Source of the DNA: Marinospirillum perlucidum
GTDB lineage: Bacteria; Pseudomonadota; Gammaproteobacteria; Pseudomonadales; Halomonadaceae
DNA: 64,000 nucleotides
Direction of reading: 5' to 3'
Assembly (NCBI RefSeq): GCF_003336805.1
Contig: NZ_QFWJ01000001.1
Span: 372,001-436,000 of the forward strand
The position numbers and the translations under genes were made by a program. Below are positions 53,923-63,913 of the stretch, piece by piece (the first letter of the stretch is position 1; each line of letters starts with the position of its first letter). The notes beneath the pieces are model-generated. The model was given only the letters and a program-made list of their open reading frames with translations. It was not told the DNA's origin and searched no databases.

Positions 53923-54516
53923 TTGACTCATCAGGATTCTGAATACCGCGATTGCGAACAACTCATCCGTGTTTTTGCCGAGGTCTTTTATGACCGCTAC
54001 CGCACCCGTTTGGTTCGCGGTGGTGATGAGCCCTTGTACCTTCCTGCATCCATCACTGGCGGCGACCATCAGATTATCTTTGCCCGCGGTTTTTTTACCA
54101 GTGCTCTGCACGAACTGGCCCACTGGTGTGTGGCTGGCGAAAAACGGCGTCAGTTGGAAGACTTCGGTTACTGGTACCTGCCGGACGGGCGCACCCCGGA
54201 GCAGCAGCGCGAATTTGAAAAAGTAGAGGTGCTGCCCCAGGCCTATGAACACTGCTTTACCCTGGCCAGTCGGCGGCGGTTTCATATCAGCGCCGACAAT
54301 CTGTCCGGTAATCCTGGAGACACTCGCGGGTTTGAGCGCCAGGTCTATCGTCTGACGCAGCAGTTTCTGGAACAAGAAAGCTTGCTGGGGCGGGCTGGAG
54401 AGCTGTTTAATGCCCTTTGCACGGCTTGGCAGCATCCTTTTTCGCAGTGGAAAGAAGAAGCCCTGGAAGGTATTCGCGAGCGCTTGTTGGCGCTGGATGA
54501 CCTGGCGGTTAGCTGA
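53923..54516 (+). CDS. epmC: Elongation factor P hydroxylase
   Basis: 197 residues from TTG 53923, which has AGGAG 5 bases upstream; another TTG at 53902 would add seven residues but has no ribosome site. The HELAHWC motif, EDFGYWYLPDGR and EKVEVLPQAYEHCF match YfcM/EpmC, which hydroxylates the beta-lysylated Lys of EF-P. Its presence implies EF-P, EpmA and EpmB elsewhere in the genome. It is monocistronic and converges with the iron transporter, 26 bp away. Confidence 0.9.
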   Translation: MTHQDSEYRDCEQLIRVFAEVFYDRYRTRLVRGGDEPLYLPASITGGDHQIIFARGFFTSALHELAHWCVAGEKRRQLEDFGYWYLPDGRTPEQQREFEKVEVLPQAYEHCFTLASRRRFHISADNLSGNPGDTRGFERQVYRLTQQFLEQESLLGRAGELFNALCTAWQHPFSQWKEEALEGIRERLLALDDLAVS

Positions 54517-54542
54517 TACCGCCAGGGGAAGTGTTTGGAGGC

Positions 54543-55604
54543 CTAGCTTTCGTAGGTCGGTAAGACCGAAGCCTGACGCGCACTGGTCAGGGTCACCTGA
54601 CTGCCGATTTCAAAATAATCGTGGCTGGGCGTGATGGCACAGTATTGAACGCCCTCCTGTTCCAGCACATAGAGGTAATCATGGCCACGAAACTCGCGAT
54701 CAACCACGCGGGCAGCATCAGGGTGGTTGCTGGCCGTCAGTTGCAGGTCTTCCGGGCGGAGTGACAGCTGAACTTCACCTTCACTGGCCCGATGCAGATG
54801 CACGGGTCCCAGCGGCGTTTCGGCAAAATTGCCCAGCGCCTTGCCGGAAAGCAGGTTGGTATGGCCCAGGAACTGAGCAACGAAAGCATTGGCCGGGTGC
54901 TGATAGACTTCCTGCGGCGTATCCAGCTGCATCAGGCGTCCTTTTTGCATTACCCCCACCTTATCGGCAAAGGTCAGCGCCTCGGCCTGATCATGAGTCA
55001 CCAGGATGACCGAGGTTCCGGCCTCCTTGAAGAGTGCACGCATTTCTTTGCGGGTACTCTCCCTAAGGGCTGCATCCAGATTGGAAAAAGGCTCATCCAA
55101 CAGCACCAACTCGGGCTCAGCGGCCAGGGTTCGAGCCAGTGCCACCCGTTGTTGCTGCCCCCCGGAGAGTTCATGCGGGTAGCGCTTGGCATATTCGGTC
55201 AGTCCCACCAGCTCTAACCACTGCATGGCCTTGGCTTCCTGCTTGCCTTTGGGGATATGGCGCATGGCAAAAATAACATTGCGCAGCAGAGACATGTGCG
55301 GGAAGAGGGCGTAATCCTGAAAGACGATGCCGATCTTGCGTTTTTGCGGTGGCAGTTCGGTTACATCCCGGTTGTACAGAAAAATCTGCCCGTCTGACGG
55401 ATGCTCAAAGCCGGCCAGCATCCGCAGCGTGGTGGTTTTGCCACAGCCACTGGGGCCAAGAAGTGCCAGAATTTCACCCGGTTGGAGTTCAAAGCTGACC
55501 TGATTGACCGCCAGTTCATCCTCCTCGTTATAGCGTTTGCTAAGGCCTTTAACCTGCATCAAAGGCTGAATGAGCGAAGAATTGATCGCCTTGGGTGCAT
55601 TCAT
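54543..55604 (-). CDS. fbpC: Ferric-iron ABC transporter ATP-binding protein (FbpC-type)
   Basis: 353 residues: ABC ATPase (GPSGCGKTTTLRMLAG, LSGGQQQRVALARTLA, ELVLLDEPFSNLD) followed by a TOBE-type regulatory domain (about 245-345; LSLRPEDLQL). The sequence and partner match the FbpC/AfuC class. It overlaps the permease gene by 4 bases (ATGA). No binding-protein gene follows; the next gene is epmC on the other strand. Confidence 0.88.
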   Translation of the reverse strand: MNAPKAINSSLIQPLMQVKGLSKRYNEEDELAVNQVSFELQPGEILALLGPSGCGKTTTLRMLAGFEHPSDGQIFLYNRDVTELPPQKRKIGIVFQDYALFPHMSLLRNVIFAMRHIPKGKQEAKAMQWLELVGLTEYAKRYPHELSGGQQQRVALARTLAAEPELVLLDEPFSNLDAALRESTRKEMRALFKEAGTSVILVTHDQAEALTFADKVGVMQKGRLMQLDTPQEVYQHPANAFVAQFLGHTNLLSGKALGNFAETPLGPVHLHRASEGEVQLSLRPEDLQLTASNHPDAARVVDREFRGHDYLYVLEQEGVQYCAITPSHDYFEIGSQVTLTSARQASVLPTYES

Positions 55605-57193
55605 CGTTTGCCCTCACTGTTTAAAACCATACCGACCGACAGGCTGGAGAAGACAACGATGGCCGCAGCAAAGGGAGCTGCTTCAGCCATGAGACCTTCA
55701 GAGGTGCGGTTAAATACGGTAACGGCCAGAGTGGTGTAGCCGGTGGGTGCCAGCAAAAAGGTAATGGGGAGTTCTTTCATGCAGAAAAGAAAAACCAGCA
55801 CGATCGAGGCCAGGATACCCCGTCGCAACCGCGGGAAGACCACATGAAAGAAGGTGCTGACCGGGCCATGCCCCAGAGAAAAAGAGGCTTCTTCAAGGTT
55901 TGCCCGGGTTTGCATCAGTGAATTGCGAATCGGCCCCATGGCCAGGGCCAGGGTGGCCAGCGTCCAGGTGAAGATCAGCAAGGCCAGCGTCTGATAAAGG
56001 AAAAAGGCCGTATTCAGGGCAAAGAACACCATCGCCAGTGCCAGTGTCAGCGGTGGTAAGGCGTAGCCGATGTAGGTGGAGCGTTCCACCAGGGTGGAAA
56101 TTTTGGAAGGATAGCGCACCAGCAAGTAGGCAATCGGCAAGGCAAAACCGGCAGCCAGTAGAGAAGCGGGCAGGGCGGCTGCGGCGGATCTCAGGAAGGT
56201 GGTGGGCACTTCCAGGAAGAAACTGAGATCCGGCGGTGACAGGAACAGCCAATAGGCCAGAATCATCACCGGCAGGCCGATGGAGCTCAGGAAAACCAGG
56301 ATCAGGTAAAGCCAGGCAGGGTAGGCCTTCCAGCCCAGAGGCGCGGGGGCCTTGGGACGAGCAATGCCACTACCGACACTGGCCAGGCGCTTGCGCTTCA
56401 AAAGCAGGCTTTCCATCAGCAGGAAACTGCCCGCCAGTCCCAGCAGCATCAATGACAGCCAGGCAGCATATATACGATCAAAGGCACTGGAATACTGGGT
56501 AAAAATGGCATAACTGAAGGCTTCAAAACGCATCAGGGCCACGGCCCCGAAATCCCCCATGACGTAAAGGCCGATCACCAGCCAACCAGCCATCAAGGCC
56601 GGAGCCATGTGGGGCAAGAGTATTTTCATGAAAATCTGGCGCTGGCTGTACCCCAGGGCCTGGGCACTTTCTTCCAGGCTGCGATCCAGCCCCAGCAAGG
56701 TGGCCCGCAGGTTTAAAAAAAGATAGGGAAAGGTGTAGAGACCCAGCGCCAGAACCGCACCCGTGTAGCCATGAACTCGGGGCAGCTGCCAGTCAAACAA
56801 CTGGGCGAAAATGCCATAGTGGCCGCCCAGGCCCAGGAGAGCATAGGCCATGACATAACCGGGGACCGCCAGGGGTACCACGGCCAGCAGAGTAATCAGC
56901 TTTTTGAAACGGATATCGGTACGCGTCACCAGCCAGGCCGTCGGCAGTGCCATGAGGGTGGTCAGGCAGAGCACGCCAAAGGTGAGCTTGAGGGTATTGA
57001 AAAGCAGTTCCAGGTTGCGTTCGCGGAAAACCAGCTGGCTTAATTCCTGGGGGTCAGCCTGAAAGGCTCTTAAAGCCAGGTAAATCAGCGGCAAAACCAT
57101 GGCGATGACTGCAACCAGCGAAGGGATCAGGATATAGAAAGGCGGGCGTTGACCCCATATCCTGTAAAGATGACTGGCTGCACTCTTGCTCAT
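55601..57193 (-). CDS. fbpB: Ferric-iron ABC transporter permease (FbpB-type, fused halves)
   Basis: 530 residues with about 12 membrane segments forming two fused permease units. EAA-like loops are ALGYSQRQIFMKILLPHMAPAL in the first half and FSLGHGPVSTFFHVVFPRLRRG in the second. This is the FbpB/CysW-like layout for Fe3+ uptake. A good Fur box lies 87 bp upstream, supporting iron as substrate. A periplasmic FbpA is not encoded before or after it, so the binding protein must be elsewhere or lost. Confidence 0.88.
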   Translation of the reverse strand: MSKSAASHLYRIWGQRPPFYILIPSLVAVIAMVLPLIYLALRAFQADPQELSQLVFRERNLELLFNTLKLTFGVLCLTTLMALPTAWLVTRTDIRFKKLITLLAVVPLAVPGYVMAYALLGLGGHYGIFAQLFDWQLPRVHGYTGAVLALGLYTFPYLFLNLRATLLGLDRSLEESAQALGYSQRQIFMKILLPHMAPALMAGWLVIGLYVMGDFGAVALMRFEAFSYAIFTQYSSAFDRIYAAWLSLMLLGLAGSFLLMESLLLKRKRLASVGSGIARPKAPAPLGWKAYPAWLYLILVFLSSIGLPVMILAYWLFLSPPDLSFFLEVPTTFLRSAAAALPASLLAAGFALPIAYLLVRYPSKISTLVERSTYIGYALPPLTLALAMVFFALNTAFFLYQTLALLIFTWTLATLALAMGPIRNSLMQTRANLEEASFSLGHGPVSTFFHVVFPRLRRGILASIVLVFLFCMKELPITFLLAPTGYTTLAVTVFNRTSEGLMAEAAPFAAAIVVFSSLSVGMVLNSEGKR

Positions 57194-57279
57194 GAAAGGG
57201 CTGACCCTGACTTGGATGGAAAAAATAGAGTCTTTTTAGAGACTTGGACTTTTGCAAGCTAGCAGATTTTTAACGGCTT

Positions 57280-57298
57280 GTAAATGATAATTATACTC
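57280..57298 (-). promoter_or_regulatory. Fur box upstream of fbpBC
   Basis: GTAAATGATAATTATACTC agrees with the 19-bp Fur consensus GATAATGATAATCATTATC at 14 positions, with the core AATGATAAT intact. It sits 87 bp upstream of fbpB and just past the end of the MCE operon. Between box and gene is a weak 5-bp hairpin plus T-run on the minus strand. Confidence 0.7.
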
Positions 57299-57302
57299 AG
57301 CT

Positions 57303-57899
57303 CTATTTCCCTACGACCTGGATCAATTTATGGTTTAAGTCCTGAACCCAGGTTTCCAACCATTGCTGGCTGGCAGTCACCATGCCCTGGGGGGAAATGG
57401 ATTCGACTTCAGGTAGGGCTGTCCAGCGCCCCTGCCAGAGGCTGTCCCCACCTGGTTCAAGCAGGTTGGCCTGGATGCTGATCAGAACTTCCCTACTTTC
57501 GGCATCCAGATACCATTCATGCAGGTGCAGGCGTAAACGGTAGTCTGCACGAAAGCCACTTTGGTCCAGGCTGACAGCGCCAACCCAGCTTTGGCTGGCC
57601 AGGTACTCCGTGACCAGACGTTGCAGCTGGCGGTCCAGGCTTTCTGCCCAGAGGTGCCGACTGAACGGTGTTAACGCCAATCCCGCATCCCGATACCAGA
57701 TTTCCCGGTTTTGCAGGGGGGTTGCAGCCAGAGGCTGCTCGATGATCAAGCGAACTTCTCCCGGTTCTCCAGCCTGGCTGGTTTGAGCCGTGATCAGTGA
57801 AGCCAATAACAGCTGGCGGGGTGCAGGTGAGGGTTCAGGTAGCAGGCTGCAGGCAGACAGGGTGACCAGCAACCCGGCGGCCAGAAGTTTTTTCAACAT
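57303..57899 (-). CDS. PqiC/DUF330-type lipoprotein of MCE transporter
   Basis: 198 residues with a lipoprotein signal (LLVTLSACS, Cys17) and an ABC-type transport auxiliary domain: APRQLLLASL near the start, WAESLDRQLQRLVTEYLASQ and LHLHEWYLD. These outer-membrane lipoproteins complete the MCE lipid path in Pqi-like systems. It overlaps the MCE gene by 1 base and is last in the operon. Confidence 0.83.
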   Translation of the reverse strand: MLKKLLAAGLLVTLSACSLLPEPSPAPRQLLLASLITAQTSQAGEPGEVRLIIEQPLAATPLQNREIWYRDAGLALTPFSRHLWAESLDRQLQRLVTEYLASQSWVGAVSLDQSGFRADYRLRLHLHEWYLDAESREVLISIQANLLEPGGDSLWQGRWTALPEVESISPQGMVTASQQWLETWVQDLNHKLIQVVGK

Positions 57900-58783
57900 T
57901 AGTCTTCTCCGGGTCCCAGGGGTTGGATTTGATTACTGCGCAGCCAGGTATCTTCTTCCAGGCGCAGCTGTTCCAAAAGCAATTCCAGTTTGCGCAGGGC
58001 CGGTCCCAGTTGGCGGCTGCCGCTGCGGGTATCGGCGATCAAACTTTGCAGGGAGGTGTTCAGAGCGCTGAGTTCGCCGGAAATCTCTTCTTTCATTTGT
58101 GGCAGTGTCTGCACCTGAGCGGATAAACCGCTGGCCAGCCGGGTCAGTTCTTCGGCCAGACGGGCATAGATCTCGGGGTCCAGCTGCTCCAGGCGTTCAT
58201 TGCTGGTCGTCATCAATTCCCGGCTGGTTTGCATCAAACCGATCAGTTCGCTGCGCATCTGGTCGTCGGTCAACTCGGCCAATTGATTACTGACCCGGTT
58301 AAAGGATTGCAGCAGCTGGTTTAGCTGACTGCTCAGGTCTTCCAGGCTGTCCGTAAACTTGACCAGACGCGAAGCCTGGCTGGGAATTTCGGCAGGAAAC
58401 TTTTTACTGGTGGGCAGGGGATCGCCCCTTTCTTCCCCGCCTTTGAGTTCCACGGTTAAAAGCCCGGTGACCCCCTGGTACTGAAGCGTGGCATAGGTGT
58501 CGGTTCGGATGGGGGCATCAGCATCCAGCATGAGTTTGAGGCGTACTTTTTCTTCCGGGTCGCTGACCAGGGCAATTGATTCCACATAACCGATAGGCAC
58601 CCCCCGATATTTGACCTGGGCCCTTTCACTGAGACCGGATACCGAATCATAAAAATAGGTATAGTAGGGCAGGCGTGCATCCGCGTCGCTATCCAGGGTC
58701 ATCCAACTGGTCAGGCCGATTAGTCCGGCCACCAGGCAGAGAACAAAAGCGCCGACGAGGGTGTAGTTGATATTGGGATTCAT
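57899..58783 (-). CDS. MlaD/MCE-domain periplasmic substrate-binding protein
   Basis: 294 residues: one N-terminal membrane anchor (about 9-30), a single MCE domain (about 38-115; YFYDSVSGLSERAQVKYRGVPIG and TDTYATLQYQGVTGLLTVEL) and a long C-terminal helical region (125-280), the needle-forming build of larger MCE proteins rather than of short MlaD. It carries lipids between membranes. Overlaps the ATPase gene by 4 bases. Confidence 0.9.
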   Translation of the reverse strand: MNPNINYTLVGAFVLCLVAGLIGLTSWMTLDSDADARLPYYTYFYDSVSGLSERAQVKYRGVPIGYVESIALVSDPEEKVRLKLMLDADAPIRTDTYATLQYQGVTGLLTVELKGGEERGDPLPTSKKFPAEIPSQASRLVKFTDSLEDLSSQLNQLLQSFNRVSNQLAELTDDQMRSELIGLMQTSRELMTTSNERLEQLDPEIYARLAEELTRLASGLSAQVQTLPQMKEEISGELSALNTSLQSLIADTRSGSRQLGPALRKLELLLEQLRLEEDTWLRSNQIQPLGPGED

Positions 58784-59577
58784 AGGCTGGACTTCCCTGC
58801 TTGCGTTCGGTTGGCAGCATTTCCGGCACGGGTATTGGCAAAATAGTGACGGATATCCGGGTCTTCCTCAAGGATCAATTCTTCCATGGGTGCTTTACGC
58901 AGGAGTTTTTTGCGGCCCAGAAAGGCCACCTGATCGGTGACCCGCCACAGCGAATCCAGATCATGAGTCACCTGGATCAGGGTCAGATCAAGATTGGCGT
59001 GCAGATCCAATAGAAGCTCATCGAAAGCACTGGCACTGGCCGGATCAAGCCCTGCCGTGGGTTCGTCCAGCAACAGCAGCGGCGGGTCCAAAGCCAGGGC
59101 ACGGGCCACCGCAGCCCGCTTGAGCATGCCGCCACTGAGTTCCTGGGGCCAGAGGTGAGCAGCCCGCACGGGTAAACCCACCAATTGGATTTTCATCATG
59201 GCCAGATCGTCGAGCAGCGATTCGGGCAGCTGAAGCTGCTCGCGTAAAGGCAATTTGATATTTTCCAACAGGCTGAGGCTGGTAAAGAGTGCGCCCTGCT
59301 GGAACATCATGCCCATGCGGGTACGCAGCTGTTTGTAGTCTTCCCGAGTCAGCTCGGTAACCTCTTGCCCAAAAAGACGCAGCTTGCCGAAAGTGGGTTG
59401 ATTGAGCAGGGCGATCACACTCAAGAGCACCGATTTGCCGGAACCACTGGCTCCCACCAGTGCCAGGCGATCCCCGCGATAAACACTGAGATCCAGATCC
59501 TGGTGAATCCATTCGTTGCCCATGCGCGTGTGAACCTGGCTGAGCTCGACCAGTGGCTCGGACTGCTTGTCCATCAT
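58780..59577 (-). CDS. MlaF-type ATP-binding subunit of MCE transporter
   Basis: 265 residues of one ABC ATPase: ALVGASGSGKSVLLSVIALL, signature LSGGMLKRAAVARALAL, Walker B LLLLDEPTAGLD. LSGGM with the KR pair is characteristic of MlaF-type ATPases. It powers the MlaE-type permease encoded next to it (4-base overlap on both sides). Confidence 0.91.
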   Translation of the reverse strand: MMDKQSEPLVELSQVHTRMGNEWIHQDLDLSVYRGDRLALVGASGSGKSVLLSVIALLNQPTFGKLRLFGQEVTELTREDYKQLRTRMGMMFQQGALFTSLSLLENIKLPLREQLQLPESLLDDLAMMKIQLVGLPVRAAHLWPQELSGGMLKRAAVARALALDPPLLLLDEPTAGLDPASASAFDELLLDLHANLDLTLIQVTHDLDSLWRVTDQVAFLGRKKLLRKAPMEELILEEDPDIRHYFANTRAGNAANRTQAGKSSL

Positions 59578-60665
59578 GACCAGCCTACCCTGCTGAAAAT
59601 GATTGAAAAGATGGCATCCAGAATGATGACCAGAAAAATGGCCTGGACGACGCTGCGGGTGGTGCGCTGACCGACGGCTTCAGCACCACCCTTGGCCAGA
59701 AAACCCTGCATGCAACCCACCAGCACGATGACCAGCGCGAAAACCGGGGCTTTAACCAGGCCCACCCAGAAATGACCCACGGGAATAGAACTGCCCAGAC
59801 GCTGCCAGAAAGCCGTGGGGCTGATATCCAGCTGCAGGCTGGCGACCAGCATGCCCCCAGCCAGACCGGCCAGATCCGCCAGCACCGTCAAAAGGGGAAG
59901 GGTGATGAGCAGGCCTGCCAGCTTGGGGAAAACCAGCCAGGCATAAGCATCCTGACCCAGGGTTTCCAGGGCCTGGATTTCCTGATTCATCTTCATGGTG
60001 GCCAGCTGGGCGGCGTAAGCCGACCCTGAACGTCCTGCCACCAGGATAGCGGCAATCAAAGGACCCAGTTCGCGCAGATGGGTAATAGCTACCAGCTCCA
60101 CGATAAAGATATTGGCCCCATAGGTGGCCAGTTGCAGTCCACCCTGCCAGGCAATCACCGCACCCAGCAAAAAGGCCATCAGGCTAATAATCGGCAGGGC
60201 ATGGAGGCCATCTTTTTGGATGACATCCAGAATCAATTTGAGTTTGAGCTGGCCGGGATGGAGCAGAAGATCCACCAATCCCAGGCTGAGGCGGCCAATA
60301 AAATCCAGCAGTTGGCGAGCATGCTTGATGATCTTGATGCCGCGATAGCCGAGATCGGCCAGCCAATTGAGTTTTTCCTGGCGGGGTGGGGGCAGGCGTT
60401 TATCCCTGACCAAATAGAGAAGTTGGGTTTGGCGGGCCGTCAGGCCCTGCGGCCAGTTGCTCGGATGGGCACCAAAAATCTGCAGGAAGACCAGGGCACC
60501 GTTGGTGTCCATCTCCCGGCAGTCCAATAACAGCGGTAAAGCAGGGCGTTGCAGCCAGTCCTTGAGTGCCAGCCACCTGGCCAGCTGGGGGCTGGTCCAG
60601 TTGCCCTGGACCCGCATCTGGCTGGCTTCGGTGAGTAGTTTTGGGCTTGTCTGAGTTGACTCCAT
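59574..60665 (-). CDS. MlaE-type permease with fused N-terminal STAS-like domain
   Basis: 363 residues. Residues 1-105 form a STAS-like domain (RVQGNWTSPQLARWL, LPLLLDCREMDTNGALVFLQIF), the role played by separate MlaB in E. coli. The rest is an MlaE permease with five membrane helices and the coupling segment VGRSGSAYAAQLATMKMNQEIQALETLG (read as two pieces). It is first in a four-gene operon permease-ATPase-MCE-lipoprotein; a separate MlaB and the soluble carrier MlaC are absent. Confidence 0.88.
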   Translation of the reverse strand: MESTQTSPKLLTEASQMRVQGNWTSPQLARWLALKDWLQRPALPLLLDCREMDTNGALVFLQIFGAHPSNWPQGLTARQTQLLYLVRDKRLPPPRQEKLNWLADLGYRGIKIIKHARQLLDFIGRLSLGLVDLLLHPGQLKLKLILDVIQKDGLHALPIISLMAFLLGAVIAWQGGLQLATYGANIFIVELVAITHLRELGPLIAAILVAGRSGSAYAAQLATMKMNQEIQALETLGQDAYAWLVFPKLAGLLITLPLLTVLADLAGLAGGMLVASLQLDISPTAFWQRLGSSIPVGHFWVGLVKAPVFALVIVLVGCMQGFLAKGGAEAVGQRTTRSVVQAIFLVIILDAIFSIIFSRVGWS

Positions 60666-60697
60666 GTTTACTCCATCAACGCCCGCTGGCTAGGTTG

Positions 60698-61969
60698 CTA
60701 GCTTTTCGCCGTGGCAGCCGCTCTGGGCTTGTCGTTGCCACCAGCAGGATTTCTGCGCCTGGCTGGCCTGCGTTTTTTTCCATTGGCGGGCGGTTTTTTC
60801 CCGCTCGGACGGGGGTTGCCCGGCTGGTCTTCCATCACCGGTGGCTTGAAACCCTCCGCCTGCTGGCGGGGTATTTCCTGTTTGATCAGTTTTTCTATGG
60901 CTTTCAGTAGCTTGCCTTCATCTCCAGCAACCAGAGAAATGGCCTGGCCACTGGCTCCAGCACGACCGGTTCGACCGATACGGTGAACATAGTCTTCAGC
61001 AACATTGGGTAGCTCATAGTTGACTACTTGCGGCAAAAGATCAATATCCAGACCGCGAGCAGCAATATCCGTGGCGACCAGAAGCTGGATGCGCTTGTCT
61101 TTGAAACCAGCCAGGGCCTTGGTGCGGGCTGCCTGACTCTTGTTGCCATGAATGGCGGCGGCTTTGAAGCCACCTTCTTCCAGGTAACGAGTCAGCTTGT
61201 TGGCACCATGCTTGGTTTTGGTAAAAATCAGGGTCTGACCCCAGTTGTTCTCCACCAGCAGGTGGACCAACAGCGCGGGTTTCTGCTTTTTCTCAACCAG
61301 ATACACGGACTGCTCGACTTTTTCTGCCGTGGTGTTGCGTGGACTGACAGAGATTTCCACGGGATTATGGACGAGACCCCGGGCCAGACTGCGGATTTCC
61401 TGGGAGAAGGTTGCAGAAAACAGCAGGTTCTGACGTTTTTTCGGCAGAACCTTGAGGATTCTTTTAATGTCGTGAATAAAGCCCATGTCCAGCATGCGAT
61501 CGGCTTCATCCAGAATCAGCACTTCCAACTGGTCAAAGCGAACCGCATTCTGCTGGTAAAGATCCAGCAGGCGGCCGGGCGTAGCAACCAGAATATCGGC
61601 TCCCGCGCGCAGCTTCATCATCTGCGGATTGATTTTAACACCACCGAAAACCACGGTGGATTTAAGCCCCAGTCCCTGGCCGTAGGTAGAAACACTTTCA
61701 CTGACCTGGGCGGCCAGTTCCCGGGTCGGGGTGAGAATCAGGGCTCTGACCTGGTTGGAGCGGGCGGTCGTGCCCTGGTGAAGACGCTCCAGCAGGGGCA
61801 GGGTAAAGCCTGCGGTCTTGCCGGTGCCCGTCTGGGCCGCGGCCATTACATCCTCACCTTCCAGAATGGCAGGGATAGCCTGGGCCTGGATGGGGGTGGG
61901 TTGGGTATAGCCGGATTTTTCTAATGCAGCAAGAATAGGGGCACTTAAGCCCAGAGAGGAAAAGCTCAT
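60698..61969 (-). CDS. rhlE: DEAD-box RNA helicase, RhlE-like
   Basis: 423 residues: Q-motif phenylalanine start ([26 protein letters not shown]), Walker [24 protein letters not shown] in [34 protein letters not shown] and [10 protein letters not shown]. The tail after residue 360 is basic and low-complexity ([18 protein letters not shown]), typical of RhlE. It remodels RNA in ribosome assembly or RNA decay. It lies downstream of the ATPase A gene on the same strand, 123 bp apart. Confidence 0.9.
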   Translation of the reverse strand: MSFSSLGLSAPILAALEKSGYTQPTPIQAQAIPAILEGEDVMAAAQTGTGKTAGFTLPLLERLHQGTTARSNQVRALILTPTRELAAQVSESVSTYGQGLGLKSTVVFGGVKINPQMMKLRAGADILVATPGRLLDLYQQNAVRFDQLEVLILDEADRMLDMGFIHDIKRILKVLPKKRQNLLFSATFSQEIRSLARGLVHNPVEISVSPRNTTAEKVEQSVYLVEKKQKPALLVHLLVENNWGQTLIFTKTKHGANKLTRYLEEGGFKAAAIHGNKSQAARTKALAGFKDKRIQLLVATDIAARGLDIDLLPQVVNYELPNVAEDYVHRIGRTGRAGASGQAISLVAGDEGKLLKAIEKLIKQEIPRQQAEGFKPPVMEDQPGNPRPSGKKPPANGKKRRPARRRNPAGGNDKPRAAATAKS

Positions 61970-62092
61970 ATAATAAGGGGATCTCGGTCACTAAGAAGGG
62001 CGTCGCTTGGACGTGGCTGCAGCATACAGTAATGTCGGGGATAAATACACCTGTGTCTTGCAGCCGGTCCAGGCTTTGCTTTCCTGCTGCCT

Positions 62093-63913
62093 CTAACCGG
62101 ATTTAAAACCGTTGAGCTGATAGATGGCTTCCCAGTAATGACGGTAATCCGGGCTGTCTTCGCGGCTGTAGTTAAGGTTACGGAAGAGCCCAGCCAGCTT
62201 GGTAAAGTGCTCGCGGATGGCTTCTTTCGTCTCCAGAGGCGGATGCTCGTAGAGACAACGCCTGAGCAGCTGGAAAAAAGTCTGCTGGCGCGCAATGGGG
62301 GTGGAGGCATCCACCTCGTCAAAGGCATCCTGCTGGAGATAGACCTGATCCAGGCACTGGGCCCGGTTGAAGGTGAGAAAATCCTTCAGGGTAACCCCTT
62401 CTTCGCCGGTGACCTGCATCATCTGCTGCACTTCTTCACCTTCGGCCAGTAGCTTCTGCAGCGCCCGCACCTGCTCGACCCAGCGGCTATCGAGGTGTTC
62501 GGCAAACCAGTCAGCCAGTTGATCCAGATAGCGGGACCAGGAAATCAGCGGGTCCACGGCCGGGTAGGCCCTTTTGTAGGCACGGTCGGCACTCAGCCCC
62601 AAAAAGGTTTTCACCGTGCGCAGGGTGGATTGGGTCACCGGTTCTTCAAAGTTGCCCCCGGCTGGCGAAACCGTACCGATCAGGGTCAGGCTGCCCAGCT
62701 GATCATCATTGTTGCGGATGAGTCCGGCCCTTTCGTAAAGCGTACGGATGGAGGAATCCAGGTAAGCGGGAAAAGCCTCTTCACCGGGAATTTCTTCCAG
62801 ACGCCCGGAAGTCTCGCGCATCGCCTGGGCCCAGCGGGAAGTGGAATCGGCAATCAGGAGCACGTTATAGCCCATCTGGCGATAATATTCGCTCAGGGTA
62901 ATGCCCGTGTAGATGGAGGCTTCACGCGCAGCCACCGGCATGGACGAGGTGTTGCAGATAATAATGGTACGATCCATCAGGGTGCCACCCTTGGGGTCGG
63001 GCATATTGGGAAACTCGGTGATGGTTTCCACCACCTCGCCGGCCCTTTCCCCGCAGGCGACAATCACCACGATATCAACATCGGAAAAACGCGAAATCAG
63101 ACTCTGCAACACGGTTTTACCGGCCCCGAAAGGTCCGGGAATACAGGCCGTGCCGCCTCGGGCAATCGGGAAAAAGGTGTCAATCAGGCGGATGGAGGTC
63201 AAAAGAGGCTCATCCGGGTAGCAGCGTTCGCTGTAGCCCTGTTTCAGCAGTGGCTGGCAGACGGGAATCCGTACCGGCCATTTTTGTTGCAGGGTCAATT
63301 CCTGCACTTGACCTCGATGGTTACGGATACGCGCTACCGGGGTATCCACGGTAAAGGTGCCTTCCTGAATCCAGGTCACTTCGACTTCACCAGCCTGGTT
63401 GAAGGGCACCATGATCTTGTGCTGGAAACGACCTTCCTGAACCTGACCCAGGCTATCCCCGGCCTTGAGGCGAGCGCCGACCTTGACGCAGGGCTGGAAG
63501 GTCCATTTTTGCTGGGTATCCAGGCCTTCCACCTGCAGACCACGGGGCAGGAAAAAGCCCTGCTTGGCAGCAATGACTTCCAGGGGGTTCTGCAGGCCAT
63601 CATAAACCTGACCCAGCAGGCCCGGCCCCAGGGTGACCGACAGCATCTGCCCGGATTGCAGAACAGCATCGCCCACAGCCACCCCGCGGGTATTTTCAAA
63701 CACCTGAACATCCGCTTCCCCGTGACGAACACGCAGTACCTCGGCCTGCAGCTGTTCCTGGCGGCCATCGGCGGGAAGTCGCGAAGGGCAGATATAAACC
63801 ACCTCGTTTTTAACCAGCGGATAAAACTGGCCTTCGTCATCCTTTTCCAGGCGCAGGGTGACGATATCGTCTCTGACGCCGGTGACTCGGGCTGTAACGT
63901 TGGCATCCATCAT
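62093..63913 (-). CDS. atpA: V/A-type ATPase catalytic subunit A
   Basis: 606 residues with every part of a V/A-type A subunit: beta-barrel N-terminus ([14 protein letters not shown]), the family's non-homologous insert (about 115-200), P-loop GPFGAGKTV at 260-268, the catalytic [32 protein letters not shown] and [13 protein letters not shown], then a helical C-terminus. V/A-type rather than F1 is clear from the insert and GPFG. Such bacterial enzymes work as Na+ or H+ pumps or synthases. It is translationally coupled to the upstream partial gene (ATGATG). Unusually, the gene after it is a helicase, not subunit B. Confidence 0.95.
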   Translation of the reverse strand: MMDANVTARVTGVRDDIVTLRLEKDDEGQFYPLVKNEVVYICPSRLPADGRQEQLQAEVLRVRHGEADVQVFENTRGVAVGDAVLQSGQMLSVTLGPGLLGQVYDGLQNPLEVIAAKQGFFLPRGLQVEGLDTQQKWTFQPCVKVGARLKAGDSLGQVQEGRFQHKIMVPFNQAGEVEVTWIQEGTFTVDTPVARIRNHRGQVQELTLQQKWPVRIPVCQPLLKQGYSERCYPDEPLLTSIRLIDTFFPIARGGTACIPGPFGAGKTVLQSLISRFSDVDIVVIVACGERAGEVVETITEFPNMPDPKGGTLMDRTIIICNTSSMPVAAREASIYTGITLSEYYRQMGYNVLLIADSTSRWAQAMRETSGRLEEIPGEEAFPAYLDSSIRTLYERAGLIRNNDDQLGSLTLIGTVSPAGGNFEEPVTQSTLRTVKTFLGLSADRAYKRAYPAVDPLISWSRYLDQLADWFAEHLDSRWVEQVRALQKLLAEGEEVQQMMQVTGEEGVTLKDFLTFNRAQCLDQVYLQQDAFDEVDASTPIARQQTFFQLLRRCLYEHPPLETKEAIREHFTKLAGLFRNLNYSREDSPDYRHYWEAIYQLNGFKSG

